Of a DNA stretch of 64,000 nt, positions 37,405 to 46,523 are shown piece after piece. The notes under the pieces were generated by a model that was given only the letters and a program-made list of their open reading frames with translations, was not told where the DNA came from and made no database searches. Within the stretch, counting starts at the first letter, position 1; each line of letters starts with the position of its first letter. A program made the position numbers and the translations under genes. Origin of the DNA: DATDAH01 sp963725155 (GTDB taxonomy: Bacteria > Actinomycetota > Acidimicrobiia > Acidimicrobiales > DATDAH01); contig CAVRXU010000005.1 of the NCBI GenBank assembly GCA_963725155.1, forward strand, positions 1-64,000. Reading direction: 5' to 3'.

Positions 37405-39579
37405 TCAGGCGTCGACGAGCACGGGCGGGCGGGAGGGCAGGACGCGGTCCTCGTACTCCGGCTCGGGGAGGCCGTTGCCGCCCTCCACGTCGATGTGGGG
37501 CAGGAGGCGGTCCAGCCAGCCCGGCAGCCACCAGTTGGCGTCACCGAGCAGGCGCATGGTGGCGGGCACCAGCACGACCCGGACGATGGTGGCGTCGACG
37601 AACACGGCCGTGGCCAGGCCGATGCCCATCATCTTGATGACCGGGTCCTCGCCGAGCACGAAGCCCAGGAAAACGCAGATCATGATCAGGGCGGCCGACG
37701 TGATGACCCGGGCGGTCGACGCGATGCCGGAGATGACGCTGCCGGTGTTGTCGCCGGTCTTTAGGTACTCCTCCCGCACGCGGGAGAGGAGGAAGACCTC
37801 GTAGTCCATCGAGAGCCCGAAGAGGATGGCGAACATCATCATGGGCACGAAGGCCACGATGGGCACGGTCTCCTGCAGGCCGACCAGGGACATGCCCCAG
37901 CCCCACTGGAAGATGGCCACGATCACGCCGTAGGCCGCCCCGATGGACAGCAGGTTCATGAGCGCGGCCTTCAGCGGGACCAGCACCGAGCGGAACACCA
38001 CCATCAGCAACAGGAAGGACAGCCCCACGACCGCCCCGATGAACCAGGGCAGCCGGCTGGCCACCTTGTCCGACAGGTCGACGAAGGTCGCCGTCAGGCC
38101 GCCGACGTAGACCGGGGTGTCGATCTCGGGCAGGGCGTCGTCGCGCAGGCGGTGGATCAGCTGCGCCGTGCCTTCCGCCTGCGGGGAGTACTCGGGGATC
38201 ACCGAGACGATGGCGGCGTCGCCCGCGGGGCTGATCTCGGGCGGGGCCACGAAGGCCACGCCGGGCAGGCCGGTGACGGCATCCACGACCTCGGCCACGA
38301 CGGCCTCGTCGCCCGACTCGACGGCAAGAAGGAGAGGTCCGTTGACCCCGGGCCCGTACGCGTCGGCCACGATGTCGTAAGCCTGCCGCTGAGTGGTCGT
38401 GTCGGCGCTGGTGCCCGAGTCGGTCTGGCCGAAGCGGATGGAGAGGACCGGGGCGGCCAAGGCCAGGAGGAGGACGAGGCTCCCGATCAGGTAGGGCCAC
38501 GGGCGGCGGGCGACCGCCGTGCCCCAGCGGGACCAGATCGACACCGTGGCGGCCCGCTCGGTGTGGGCTCGGAAGACCCGGAAGCGGTCGATCTTGTGCC
38601 CGGCGAACCCGAGCAGGGCGGGCAGCAGGGTGACGGTGGCGACGACCATCACCGCCACCACGACGGCGGCCCCCAGGCCCATGACGGTCACCATCGGTAT
38701 GCCCGAGATGGCCAGGCCGAGGATGGCGATCACCACGGTGCCGCCGGCGATGATCACGGCCTGGCCCGCGGTGGCGATGGCCCGGGCCGCGGCGTCGGTC
38801 ACCGTCATGCCGTCGTGGAGGTGCTCACGGTGGCGGGTGACGACGAACAGGGCGTAGTCGATGCCCACCCCGATCCCGATCATCGAGGCCAGGATCGGCG
38901 TCGTGGACGGGACGTCGATCACGGCGGCGACGAGGCTGAGCAGCAGCACGCTGATGCCCAGGCCGAAGAGGGCGATGCCGATGGGCAGGCCCATGGCCAG
39001 GATGGAGCCGAAGGCGAGCAGGAGGATGAGCACGGCGGCCAACAGGCCGATCAGCTCGGCCCCCTGCGTCTCGGGCTGCTCCACGAACTGGGGCAGCTCG
39101 CCGCCCACCTCCAGCCGGACGCCCTGATCGGCCAGCGGCTCGCCGACGGCGATCAGGGCGTCGAGGTCGGTCATGTCGAGGTCGGTGAACTCGACGCCGT
39201 ACTGCACCTGGGCCAGGGCGGTGCTCCCGTCCGGGCTGGGCTGGGTCGTCGGGTCGGTCACCGACTCGACGTCACGCAGCCGGCCCACCTCGGCGATGAC
39301 CGCGGCCACCGCCGCGGCCCGGTCACCGTCGAAGACGCCACCGTCGTCGGCGTGGAACACCAGTTGGGCCGAGCTGCCCGAGGCCGCGGGGAAGCGCTCC
39401 TGCAAGAGGTCGTGGGCCTGCTGGGACTCGACCCCGGGGACGCGGAACGTGTCGGTGTACTCGCCGCCGGCCCGCCCGGCGAAGACCCCGAGGCCGATGA
39501 GGGTGGCGAGCCAGAGGAGGAGGACCCGGCGGCGGTGCGTGACGCACCAGCGGCCGAGACGGTGGAGGGCGAGGGCCAT
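37405..39579 (-). CDS. MMPL-type RND exporter
   Basis: A 724-residue transporter with about 12 membrane segments and two large outer loops, the MMPL pattern. It contains GIGVGIDYALFVVTRHREHL and, in the second half, FAILFGLSMDYEVFLLSRVREEYL, with the conserved aspartates of the proton relay (GIDYAL, SMDYE). MmpL-like proteins export lipids, siderophores or drugs. AGGAGG directly abuts the ATG at 39579, closer than usual for a ribosome binding site, so an upstream GTG in the same frame (about 39612) cannot be excluded. It is divergent from a TetR gene across an inverted repeat, so TetR control is likely. Confidence 0.92.
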   Translation of the reverse strand: MALALHRLGRWCVTHRRRVLLLWLATLIGLGVFAGRAGGEYTDTFRVPGVESQQAHDLLQERFPAASGSSAQLVFHADDGGVFDGDRAAAVAAVIAEVGRLRDVESVTDPTTQPSPDGSTALAQVQYGVEFTDLDMTDLDALIAVGEPLADQGVRLEVGGELPQFVEQPETQGAELIGLLAAVLILLLAFGSILAMGLPIGIALFGLGISVLLLSLVAAVIDVPSTTPILASMIGIGVGIDYALFVVTRHREHLHDGMTVTDAAARAIATAGQAVIIAGGTVVIAILGLAISGIPMVTVMGLGAAVVVAVMVVATVTLLPALLGFAGHKIDRFRVFRAHTERAATVSIWSRWGTAVARRPWPYLIGSLVLLLALAAPVLSIRFGQTDSGTSADTTTQRQAYDIVADAYGPGVNGPLLLAVESGDEAVVAEVVDAVTGLPGVAFVAPPEISPAGDAAIVSVIPEYSPQAEGTAQLIHRLRDDALPEIDTPVYVGGLTATFVDLSDKVASRLPWFIGAVVGLSFLLLMVVFRSVLVPLKAALMNLLSIGAAYGVIVAIFQWGWGMSLVGLQETVPIVAFVPMMMFAILFGLSMDYEVFLLSRVREEYLKTGDNTGSVISGIASTARVITSAALIMICVFLGFVLGEDPVIKMMGIGLATAVFVDATIVRVVLVPATMRLLGDANWWLPGWLDRLLPHIDVEGGNGLPEPEYEDRVLPSRPPVLVDA

Positions 39580-39589
39580 CCTCCTAGTG

Positions 39590-39604
39590 TGACAGTTACT
39601 GCCA
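39590..39604. promoter_or_regulatory. Candidate TetR operator
   Basis: The inverted repeat TGACAGTTACTGCCA (7-base arms around a central T, one mismatch) lies 11 bases upstream of the MMPL start and between it and the divergent TetR gene. Position and size fit a TetR operator that represses the exporter. Confidence 0.6.
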
Positions 39605-39689
39605 AAAGTCACGAGGTGACATGGGTCACGGGATCCGATCGGCCGGCCCACCCGGCGTGGGCCAGACTGACCCCCCGGGGGACACTGCG

Positions 39690-40280
39690 ATGCACAACCT
39701 GCGCGAACGCAAGAAGGCTGACACCCGGGAGGCCATCCGCGGGGCTGCCGTCGAGCTGTTCTGCACGCAGGGCTTCGACGCCACGACGATGGACGCCGTC
39801 GCCGAGCACGCCAACGTCTCGGTCCGCACCGTCTTCCGCTACTTCCCCACCAAGGAGGACCTGGTCTTCGCCGACGTCGAGGAGGACCTGGTCGACCTCC
39901 GGGAGCTGCTGGACGCCCGGCCGGCCACCGAGCCGGTGATGGACGGCGTCCGGGCCGTCGTCGAGGTCCTGGCCGGGCGGATGGAGACGGGGGAGGAAGA
40001 GGACGTGCGCCTGGCCCCCCTGCTCCACGACGAGCCCGCCCTGCGCCAGCGCCATTTGGCCGTGCTCGACCGGGTCGAGGAGACGGTGGCCGACTGGGCC
40101 AGGATCCGCCTCGATGCCGGGCCGGCCGACCTCCGCCCCGGGCTGCTGGCGGCGTGCATGGTCTCCGTCCAGCGTGTGGTCGTCGACGCCGTCGTGGCCG
40201 GTGACCCCCGCCCTCTCAGCGACCTCATCCGCGAAGCCGTGAGCATCATCGGCCGAGGCTTCGACCAGCTCGACCCTTGA
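39690..40280 (+). CDS. TetR-family regulator of the MMPL exporter
   Basis: A 196-residue TetR protein. The helix-turn-helix is near residues 5-55 (DTREAIRGAAVELFCTQGFDATTMDAVAEHANVSVRTVFRYFPTKEDL, with the signature TTMDAVAEHANVSVRTVFRYF), and the rest is a helical ligand domain. The ATG at 39690 follows a GGGGGGACACTGCG region; an upstream in-frame ATG at 39621 would add 23 unlikely residues. Divergence from the MMPL exporter with an inverted repeat between suggests it senses the exported compound. A perfect palindrome begins directly after its stop. Confidence 0.9.
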   Translation: MHNLRERKKADTREAIRGAAVELFCTQGFDATTMDAVAEHANVSVRTVFRYFPTKEDLVFADVEEDLVDLRELLDARPATEPVMDGVRAVVEVLAGRMETGEEEDVRLAPLLHDEPALRQRHLAVLDRVEETVADWARIRLDAGPADLRPGLLAACMVSVQRVVVDAVVAGDPRPLSDLIREAVSIIGRGFDQLDP

Positions 40281-40336
40281 CCCGTTCTGGCCTCCGATCT
40301 ACCGGTCATGACCGGTAGATCGGAGGCCAGAACGGG
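40281..40336. terminator. 56-base perfect palindrome between convergent genes
   Basis: Every base from 40281 to 40336 pairs with its mirror partner: two 26-base arms around CATG, itself self-complementary. It starts directly after the TetR stop and ends 5 bases before the stop of the opposing CocE-type gene. No T-run follows. It probably acts as a terminator for both directions. Confidence 0.7.
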
Positions 40337-40341
40337 GTGGG

Positions 40342-42654
40342 TCAGCCGCCGGGGACGTTGTCCACGGGCTCGTAGGGTCGGCAGGGCTGGGCCCGGAGCG
40401 TCCCGCAGGCGGGCAGGGCCCGGGGGACCTGGACGCCGTCGACCACGGCCAAGGTGAGCGACGACGCGAAGTCGGACGAATCGGCGATGAGGTTGGACTC
40501 GCTCGCGGCGTCGACGGTGTCGAAGGCCCAGCGGGCCCGGTTGCCGCCGGGGGTGTCGATGGACAGCCGGAGCCGGGACCCGGCCCGGAACAGGTGGGCG
40601 AACGGGAAGATGTCCACCGACACCTGGACGAACTCCCCGTCCGGCAGGGGCTCGGCCGCGGCCTCGGTGTGGAGGGGCACGGGATGGATCGGGGTGGACC
40701 GCTCCTCGTCCAGCGCCCGGTGGCTGGCCCGGAGCCAGCCCGTCTGGACGTACACCTCGTCGCCGGCAGGGGTGACCTCGGTCAGGGTGACCTCGAGGTC
40801 GGTGTCGGGCGCGCTGGACTGCAGGTACACGTCGGCCCGGGCCGAGCCGACCACGGCCAGATCGTCGTCCAGGGGTGGGGTCAGCCAGGTGGCCACCTCG
40901 CCCTGCTGGGGCGAGGGCCACCGGTAGGGAGGCTGGGGCGAGAACGAGACATCGTCGGACTGCTCCGCGAGGGTCCGCCGCCGGGCCTGCGCCGGGACCT
41001 GGGCGTACTCCACGACCGAGCCGTCCTCGCCGTCGGCCACCGTCGGCGCATCGGGGCCGAGGGTGCCGTCGGGCTGGAAGTACCACGTGGTGGCCTCTGC
41101 GTCCGGGGGCGGCCAGGAGGCGAACGTGGCCTCCGTCGTCCCGCCCGGCCCCCCAGGGTTGTCCGTGGCCGCCCCGTTCTCGAACACCACCGTGAACGGG
41201 TCGTCGGCCTCCCAGTCGGCCAGGGCCTCGTCATAGGAGTCGTAGCCGGCGAAGCGGTCGGGCCCGAGCCCCACCCCCTCACCGAAGATGGCGTTGATGG
41301 CCGACGGCACCCCCGCCCGGGCGACCGCGGGCAGCGCCGGGATGCGGTGGGCCACGTAGAGGTCCAGGAAGTCGGCCCAGCGCTGGAAGTTGGGCAGGGT
41401 GAGGCCGTCGCCGTGGGGGCCGTTGGTCATGTAGGCGTGCAGCTGGTCGGTGCCGGTGAAGCGGTCGAGCATGTCGGCGAAGTGGCCACTGGTCTGCTCG
41501 TCCTGCCACTGACCGGTGAGGAACACGGGGACCTCGATCTGGTCGACGAGCTCGGCCGGCCGGATCGGACCGAACCGGTCGGCGTTGTCGAAGGGCTCGG
41601 CTTCGAGGCCGGCCACCAGGTCCAGGTTCTGGGAGCGCAGGGCCTGGTTGCCGTCGCAGTCGGTGTCCCCGTCGTCGATCTGTTGGATGACGTAGTCCGG
41701 CCCGTAGGCGGCCGCGTCGTCGCTGACGTGGCTGGTCCACTCGGCGGCGAACCCGCTGTTGAAGATGCCGCCGGGATAGCCGACGCCGGCGTAGGGGTCG
41801 TCGATGACCGACATGGGGCTGATGGCGGCGAGATGGGGCGGCTGGGTCGACGCGACGAACAGCTGGGTGATGCCGGGATAGGAGATGCCCACCATCCCGA
41901 CCTCGTTGCCCGCGACCCAGTCCTGGGCGGCGATGGCTTCGATGGCGTCATAGCCGTCGGCCACCTGGGAGCCCTCGAAGAACGAGAGGGCCCCGCCCGA
42001 GCAGCCCGTGCCGCGGAGGTTCACGCCGACGGTGGCGTAGCCGAGGGCGTCGGCCAGCTGCAGCTCGGGGGGTGGGCTGGAGGGGTCGGCCGGGGAGTAG
42101 CCCGACATGTTGACCACCGTGGGGTAGGGCCCGTCGGCCGGGACGTCGTCCCGGGGGAAGGACGGGAAGCGGACCATGGCGGCGAGGGTGGTGCCGTCCC
42201 GCATCTCGAGGTAGTTGATGCCCTCGACCAGCTCCTGGTCCTCGAACAGCGAGCTCGGCGGCGCCTCGTCGCGGGCCAGCACGGTGATCGGCTCGCTGGC
42301 TTGGAGCTCGTCACCGTCGCCGGCGACCACCCGGTAGCCCTCGCCCGCGGGGACCCGCCCGAAGGCGAGCAGGCCCTCGTCGTCGACCGTGCCCGAGGTC
42401 GCCTCGGTGCCGAGGGGGGCGAACCAGGCGTCGACGGCGTGCCCGTCGCCGTCGACCAGCCGCAGGTCGGTCCCCGGTGCCGCGTCCTCCACCATGACGG
42501 ACTCGACCCCGGGCTGAAGCGCGACGTCGAGCGGGCCGGCGTCGTCGAGGGAGATGGCCTCGGCGTCCGGCGACCCGGAGTCGTCCGAGGAGCAGGCGGC
42601 GAGCAGGAGCAGCGGGCACGCCAACGCGGCGACGAGGACACGGCGGATCGGCAT
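40342..42654 (-). CDS. CocE/NonD-family (X-Pro dipeptidyl-peptidase-like) lipoprotein hydrolase
   Basis: A 770-residue secreted lipoprotein: lipobox LLLLAAC with Cys near residue 21, an N-terminal beta-rich extension, then an alpha/beta hydrolase of the S15/CocE type and a C-terminal jelly-roll domain. The nucleophile elbow is VGISYPG, and RGTGCSGG is typical of the family. The C-terminal domain contains GSARADVYLQSSAPDTDLEVTLTEV and FPFAHLFRAGSRLRLSI. Members cleave esters, amides or X-Pro peptides; the substrate is unknown. It acts outside the cell membrane. It converges on the TetR gene across the 56-base palindrome. Confidence 0.9.
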   Translation of the reverse strand: MPIRRVLVAALACPLLLLAACSSDDSGSPDAEAISLDDAGPLDVALQPGVESVMVEDAAPGTDLRLVDGDGHAVDAWFAPLGTEATSGTVDDEGLLAFGRVPAGEGYRVVAGDGDELQASEPITVLARDEAPPSSLFEDQELVEGINYLEMRDGTTLAAMVRFPSFPRDDVPADGPYPTVVNMSGYSPADPSSPPPELQLADALGYATVGVNLRGTGCSGGALSFFEGSQVADGYDAIEAIAAQDWVAGNEVGMVGISYPGITQLFVASTQPPHLAAISPMSVIDDPYAGVGYPGGIFNSGFAAEWTSHVSDDAAAYGPDYVIQQIDDGDTDCDGNQALRSQNLDLVAGLEAEPFDNADRFGPIRPAELVDQIEVPVFLTGQWQDEQTSGHFADMLDRFTGTDQLHAYMTNGPHGDGLTLPNFQRWADFLDLYVAHRIPALPAVARAGVPSAINAIFGEGVGLGPDRFAGYDSYDEALADWEADDPFTVVFENGAATDNPGGPGGTTEATFASWPPPDAEATTWYFQPDGTLGPDAPTVADGEDGSVVEYAQVPAQARRRTLAEQSDDVSFSPQPPYRWPSPQQGEVATWLTPPLDDDLAVVGSARADVYLQSSAPDTDLEVTLTEVTPAGDEVYVQTGWLRASHRALDEERSTPIHPVPLHTEAAAEPLPDGEFVQVSVDIFPFAHLFRAGSRLRLSIDTPGGNRARWAFDTVDAASESNLIADSSDFASSLTLAVVDGVQVPRALPACGTLRAQPCRPYEPVDNVPGG

Positions 42655-42687
42655 CGGCGTGGGAGCGTAAGCGACCGAGCCGCCGGG

Positions 42688-43248
42688 TTAGATGCGGGAC
42701 CCCTCGGCCGAGCCGGTCAGGGGCTGGCCGTCGAGGCGGAACACGGCGCACACCACGAGCCGGTCGCCCTCCGCCCATGACGGCGGCGAGGGCCACAGGG
42801 CGGCGATCTCCAGCTCGGATCGGGTCCAGCGCACCCCGACGAACGCCTCGAAGCCGTCACGGCAGAGTGCCTGGGCCTGATTGCGCAGGGCGGCCACGCC
42901 GGGGAACGGGGCGTCGGGCCCGGCGGCCAGGTCCTGGCGGAGGTACACCTCGGCCTCGTGGGGGAGGCGGCAGGCGATGGCCCGGGTCTGGGTGATCTCG
43001 TTGACCTCGGTCCCGGTGAACGCGCCGGCGTCCTCGATGCAGACGCCGGGCTCGAGGTCGATGACCGCCAGCTCGCGGCCGGGATCCGGCGCGGTGGTCG
43101 ACGGCAAGGTGTTCGTGGTGACCGCGACCGAGGTCGTGGTCGGGGGGGTGGCCCGTTCGACCAGCCACTCCGGCGGCTCGTCGTCGGCGCAGGCGCCCAG
43201 GGCGAGGCCGGCGGCGACGAGCACGGCGGCGAGGCGGAGGGTGCGCAT
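42688..43248 (-). CDS. Septum-formation-like lipoprotein
   Basis: A 186-residue lipoprotein with signal peptide and lipobox LALGAC (Cys near residue 19), a Thr-rich linker (PPTTTSVAVTTNTLPSTTAP), and a domain of the septum-formation type with VIDLEPGVCIED, IACRLPHEAEVY and LVVCAVFRLDGQ. Its conserved cysteines probably form disulfides outside the cell. Its ATG overlaps the sortase stop as TGATG, so the two are co-translated. The name septum formation comes from the family annotation; the exact role is unclear. Confidence 0.75.
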   Translation of the reverse strand: MRTLRLAAVLVAAGLALGACADDEPPEWLVERATPPTTTSVAVTTNTLPSTTAPDPGRELAVIDLEPGVCIEDAGAFTGTEVNEITQTRAIACRLPHEAEVYLRQDLAAGPDAPFPGVAALRNQAQALCRDGFEAFVGVRWTRSELEIAALWPSPPSWAEGDRLVVCAVFRLDGQPLTGSAEGSRI

Positions 43249-44135
43249 CAGTAGCTGGAGGGCAGGGCGTAGGAGAAGTTCTCGAAGAAGCCGTAGAGCA
43301 CGACGAGGAAGATCGGCAGCCCCATGGCGTACATCGGCCACTTCCGCCACGCCCGGCCCACGACCCAGGCGGTCAGCCAGACCATGGCGGCGGCGATGCC
43401 CCACACCACGGCTGGCGTCTTGGGGTGGGTCTGGCCGTCGATGCTGGTGCTGTCGTCGACCCGGACGACCGCGTGGCCCGCATCGGGAAGCGGGGTGTAG
43501 GGAGCCGCGGGCTCCTGCAGGGTGGCGGACACGACGATGCGCTCGGCGGCGCTGTACTTCGGGTTGCAGGCCGTCAGGGTGAGCCGGTTGTCGAACTTGT
43601 ACTCGAGGACATCGGTGCGGTCCGGGGTCACGATGACGGTCGAGTTGTAGACGTAGGTGAACTGCGAGCCGTTCGCGTAGCTGATGATGATCTCGTCGCC
43701 CTCGCCCAACTCGTCGATGCGGTTGAACGGGGCGCCGTAGGTCGTGCGGTGCCCGGCGATGCCCGCGTTGCCCTCCTGGCCGGGCAGGGGCGTGCCCTCA
43801 TAGTGGCCGGGACCACTGGACAGCACATCCAGCTCCACCCCCTCGAAGAAGACCTTGTTCACCCCGAGGGCCGGGATCTGGATGATCCCTATGGGCTCGC
43901 CGCGGGGTGGGGCGGCGGGCACCGGCTGGGCCACGCCGGGTCGCGGCGGGCGGGGGTCGGGGTGCTCGGCGCTGTAGGTCTCGGTCTGCTGCTCGATCTC
44001 GTCGCGGGCGTTGTCCTGGGCCTGGGCGGTGTGGACGCCCGTGCCCCAGAGCTCGTAGGCGACGAAGAGCAGGATCAGGGTCCCGGCGGTGATCATGACG
44101 CGCCCCACGGCACCGAGAACTCGCGCCACTTTCAC
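43248..44135 (-). CDS. Class E-like sortase
   Basis: A 295-residue membrane-anchored transpeptidase: N-terminal membrane segment (about residues 11-28), a proline-rich linker, the sortase beta-barrel, and two or three C-terminal hydrophobic segments. Catalytic residues are His129 (AGHRTTYGAPF), Cys190 (TLTAC) and Arg199 (AAERIVV). Class E sortases of high-GC Gram-positives anchor LAxTG-type proteins to peptidoglycan. No sorting-signal substrate is visible in this window. The GTG start at 44135 lacks a clear ribosome binding site, so it is uncertain. Its presence supports a single-membrane Gram-positive cell. Confidence 0.88.
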   Translation of the reverse strand: MKVARVLGAVGRVMITAGTLILLFVAYELWGTGVHTAQAQDNARDEIEQQTETYSAEHPDPRPPRPGVAQPVPAAPPRGEPIGIIQIPALGVNKVFFEGVELDVLSSGPGHYEGTPLPGQEGNAGIAGHRTTYGAPFNRIDELGEGDEIIISYANGSQFTYVYNSTVIVTPDRTDVLEYKFDNRLTLTACNPKYSAAERIVVSATLQEPAAPYTPLPDAGHAVVRVDDSTSIDGQTHPKTPAVVWGIAAAMVWLTAWVVGRAWRKWPMYAMGLPIFLVVLYGFFENFSYALPSSY

Positions 44136-44313
44136 GGCCGGGAGGGTACCGGTGCCTTGGGAGCCCACTCGGGCACCGTCACACTCGACATCGTTCACTT
44201 CGTTCACGATGTCCGGCGTCGCCGATGCCGCGGATCTGGTGAGCTGCTCCGCTCCGACTGCGCAGCGCCGGGACCGGTCTTCGGCGTTGCGGCTCAGTAG
44301 CCTTGGCCCGCGC

Positions 44314-44991
44314 ATGGCCCCTGTCGTCCACCTCCAGGGTGCTGTCTCGTTGCTCGGGCGGTTCCCCGCACTCGCCGGTGTCGACCTCGAGGTCGAGGCC
44401 GGTGAGGTGGTCCTGCTCCGTGGCCCGAACGGTGCCGGCAAGACCACCCTGCTGCGGGTGTGCGCCGGCCTCCTGGCCGTGACCAGCGGCGCGGCCGAGG
44501 TCCTCGGCGTGGACCTGGTCCGGGACCGGCGCGCGGTCCGCCACCGGGTCGGCCTCGTGGGCCACGGTGGCGGCCTCTACGACGACCTCAGCGTGGCCGA
44601 GAACGTGGCCTTCTGGGGCAGGGCGGCCGGGGCCACCGACGATGACGTGGCCGGGGCGTTGGCCCGACTCGGCCTCGACGGTCGCCTGCGGGACCTGGCC
44701 GTGGCCCGCCTCTCGGCCGGGCAGCGGCGGCGGACCTCCATCGCGGCAATGGTCGCCCGCCGCCCCGAGCTCTGGTTGTTGGACGAGCCCCACGCCAGTC
44801 TCGACGCCGAAGGCCGGGACCTGATCGACACCCTCATCCGGGACTCGGTGACCGCGGGGGCGACGGTGCTGATGGCCAGCCACGAGGACGCGCGGGCGGT
44901 GGCGGTGGCCACTCGCGTCGTCGAGGTCCGCGGCGGCACCACGGTGGCCCCGGTCGACGACGCCCTGCCGGACGTGCCTCGTGCTGGCTGA
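44314..44991 (+). CDS. ccmA: Heme exporter ATP-binding protein CcmA
   Basis: A 225-residue ABC ATPase. Walker A is GPNGAGKTT (residues 37-45), the signature LSAGQRRR lies near 135-142, and Walker B is LWLLDEP. With CcmB it forms the ABC unit that releases heme-loaded CcmE from CcmC during System I cytochrome c maturation. It is the first gene of ccmA-B-C-D-E-F-G-H-I; the ATG at 44314 lies 178 bases from the divergent sortase gene. Its C terminus overlaps ccmB by 11 bases. Confidence 0.88.
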   Translation: MAPVVHLQGAVSLLGRFPALAGVDLEVEAGEVVLLRGPNGAGKTTLLRVCAGLLAVTSGAAEVLGVDLVRDRRAVRHRVGLVGHGGGLYDDLSVAENVAFWGRAAGATDDDVAGALARLGLDGRLRDLAVARLSAGQRRRTSIAAMVARRPELWLLDEPHASLDAEGRDLIDTLIRDSVTAGATVLMASHEDARAVAVATRVVEVRGGTTVAPVDDALPDVPRAG

Positions 44992-45649
44992 CGCCCGGCT
45001 GATCGCCGGTAAGGACCTGCGCATCGAGCGCCGGGCCCGGGTGGCCACCAACCAGGTGGCCCCCTTCGCCCTGCTCGTCCTGGTGCTCTTCGCCTTCGCC
45101 CTCGATCCGGACCGGGGGATCCTCGACCGGGCCACCGCCGGCCTGTACTGGGTCGCCGTCCTGCTCTCGACGGTGCTGGCCGTCCAGCGGGCCTACGCCC
45201 TCGAGTCGGCCGACGGCCTGCCCGATGCCCTGCGCCTCTCCGGACTCGAGCCGGCCGCAGTCTTCCTAGGAAAGACGGCGGCCCTGGCGCTGCAGTTGCT
45301 CGTCCTCGAGGCCCTGTTGCTGGCCGGGGTGGCGTTGCTCTACACCACCGACCTGGCCGGTCCGGGCCTGCTCGCCGCCACCTGCCTGGCCGCGACCCTG
45401 GGCCTGGCCTCCGCCGGTAGTCTCTACGGCGTTCTCGCCGCGGGCCTCCGGGTCCGGGAGACCCTGCTGCCGCTGTTGTTGCTCCCGGTCGTGGCCCCCG
45501 TGCTCATCGGGGCCACCCGGGCCTTCGAGGCGGCGCTGGCGGGGACGCCCGGCGAAGGGTGGCCGTGGTGTGGCCTGCTGGCCATTTTCGCGGCGATCTA
45601 CGTAGCGTTCGGGATGCTCGCCTTCGGGCCCCTCATGGAGGAACTGTGA
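44981..45649 (+). CDS. ccmB: Heme exporter membrane protein CcmB
   Basis: A 222-residue protein with six hydrophobic segments, beginning DARLIAGKDLRIERRARVATNQVAPFALLVL, typical of CcmB, and ending in a short acidic tail. It is the membrane half of the CcmAB ABC complex. The start is GTG at 44981, inside the end of ccmA; its stop overlaps the ccmC GTG as GTGA. Confidence 0.9.
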   Translation: MLADARLIAGKDLRIERRARVATNQVAPFALLVLVLFAFALDPDRGILDRATAGLYWVAVLLSTVLAVQRAYALESADGLPDALRLSGLEPAAVFLGKTAALALQLLVLEALLLAGVALLYTTDLAGPGLLAATCLAATLGLASAGSLYGVLAAGLRVRETLLPLLLLPVVAPVLIGATRAFEAALAGTPGEGWPWCGLLAIFAAIYVAFGMLAFGPLMEEL

Positions 45650-46392
45650 ACCAGACCACGACCGGGGGGTCGCCGGCCCACACGGGGTCGCGGGGCAGCC
45701 GGATCGTGGGCCTCCTGGCGGCCGGCGGTGCGGTGGCCCTCCTGATCTTCGCCCTCGTGTTGAGCCCCGCCGATCGCATCCAGGGCGAGGCCGTCCGCCT
45801 CATGTACCTGCACGTGCCCGCCGCCATCTGCATGTACATCTGCGTCGGACTGCTCGGGCTGGGAAGCGCCATGTGGCTGCGCAAGAAGACGCCGGGCTGG
45901 GACGTCCTGGCTGCGGCGGCCGCCGAGGTCGGCCTGGTCTTCACCGCGCTGACCCTCATCACCGGGATGCTCTGGGGCCGCCCGACGTGGGGGGTCTACT
46001 GGGTGTGGGACGCCCGGCTGACCACCACGGCGATGTTGGCCGTGCTCCTGGCCGGCTACCTGGCACTGCGCCGGGTGCCGGCTGCGCCCGAGTCCCGCTC
46101 CCGACGGGCCGCCGTCGCCGGGCTCCTGGTCGTGATCGACCTCCCCCTCATCCACTACTCGGTCAACTGGTGGCGGACCCTGCACCAGGACGCCACCATC
46201 ACGGCCACCGACGTCAAGATCGACGGGCTGATGCTCTTCACCCTCTTCCTGGGCATGACGGTCGGCGTGCTGGTGACGACCTGGCTGCTCATCCACCGGT
46301 TCCGGGTGGCCTGGCTGGAGGAAGAGGTCGAACAGGGCGGGCTCGACCGGGCGCTGGCCGAGCGTCGGGCCGAGGCGGAGGTGGTGGCGTGA
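45646..46392 (+). CDS. ccmC: Heme delivery protein CcmC
   Basis: A 248-residue protein with six membrane segments and the tryptophan-rich heme-handling loop GRPTWGVYWVWDARLTTT, the WWD-type motif of the heme-handling protein family. Histidines in MYLHVPAA and DLPLIHYSVNWWRTLHQ are in the positions expected for heme ligands. CcmC loads heme onto CcmE on the outer face of the membrane. It is coupled at both ends: GTGA overlap with ccmB and GTGA overlap with ccmD. Confidence 0.93.
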   Translation: MNQTTTGGSPAHTGSRGSRIVGLLAAGGAVALLIFALVLSPADRIQGEAVRLMYLHVPAAICMYICVGLLGLGSAMWLRKKTPGWDVLAAAAAEVGLVFTALTLITGMLWGRPTWGVYWVWDARLTTTAMLAVLLAGYLALRRVPAAPESRSRRAAVAGLLVVIDLPLIHYSVNWWRTLHQDATITATDVKIDGLMLFTLFLGMTVGVLVTTWLLIHRFRVAWLEEEVEQGGLDRALAERRAEAEVVA

Positions 46393-46523
46393 TCAACCAG
46401 GGCTACGTCGTCGCCGGCTACGTGATCACCTTCCTCGGCCTGGGGGCCTACGCGGCGTGGATCCTGGTGCGAGGTCGCCGCCTCTCGGCCAAGGTCCCCG
46501 AGGAGCGCCGTCGGTGGATGTGA
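46389..46523 (+). CDS. ccmD: Short heme-exporter protein CcmD-like
   Basis: A 44-residue protein with a single membrane segment (YVVAGYVITFLGLGAYAAWIL) and a basic cytoplasmic tail (RGRRLSAKVPEERRRWM), the size and layout of CcmD, which stabilises the CcmABC-CcmE complex. Sequence conservation in this family is low, so the assignment rests on size, topology and position between ccmC and ccmE. GTG start, overlapping ccmC by four bases; its last codons overlap the ccmE start. Confidence 0.75.
   Translation: MINQGYVVAGYVITFLGLGAYAAWILVRGRRLSAKVPEERRRWM

Noticed and set aside
44187..44213. A 7-base inverted repeat (GACATCG / CGATGTC) with repeated GTTCAC between the sortase and ccmA genes.
   Set aside because: Arms are short with a long spacer, and part lies near uncertain start regions; too weak to call an operator.
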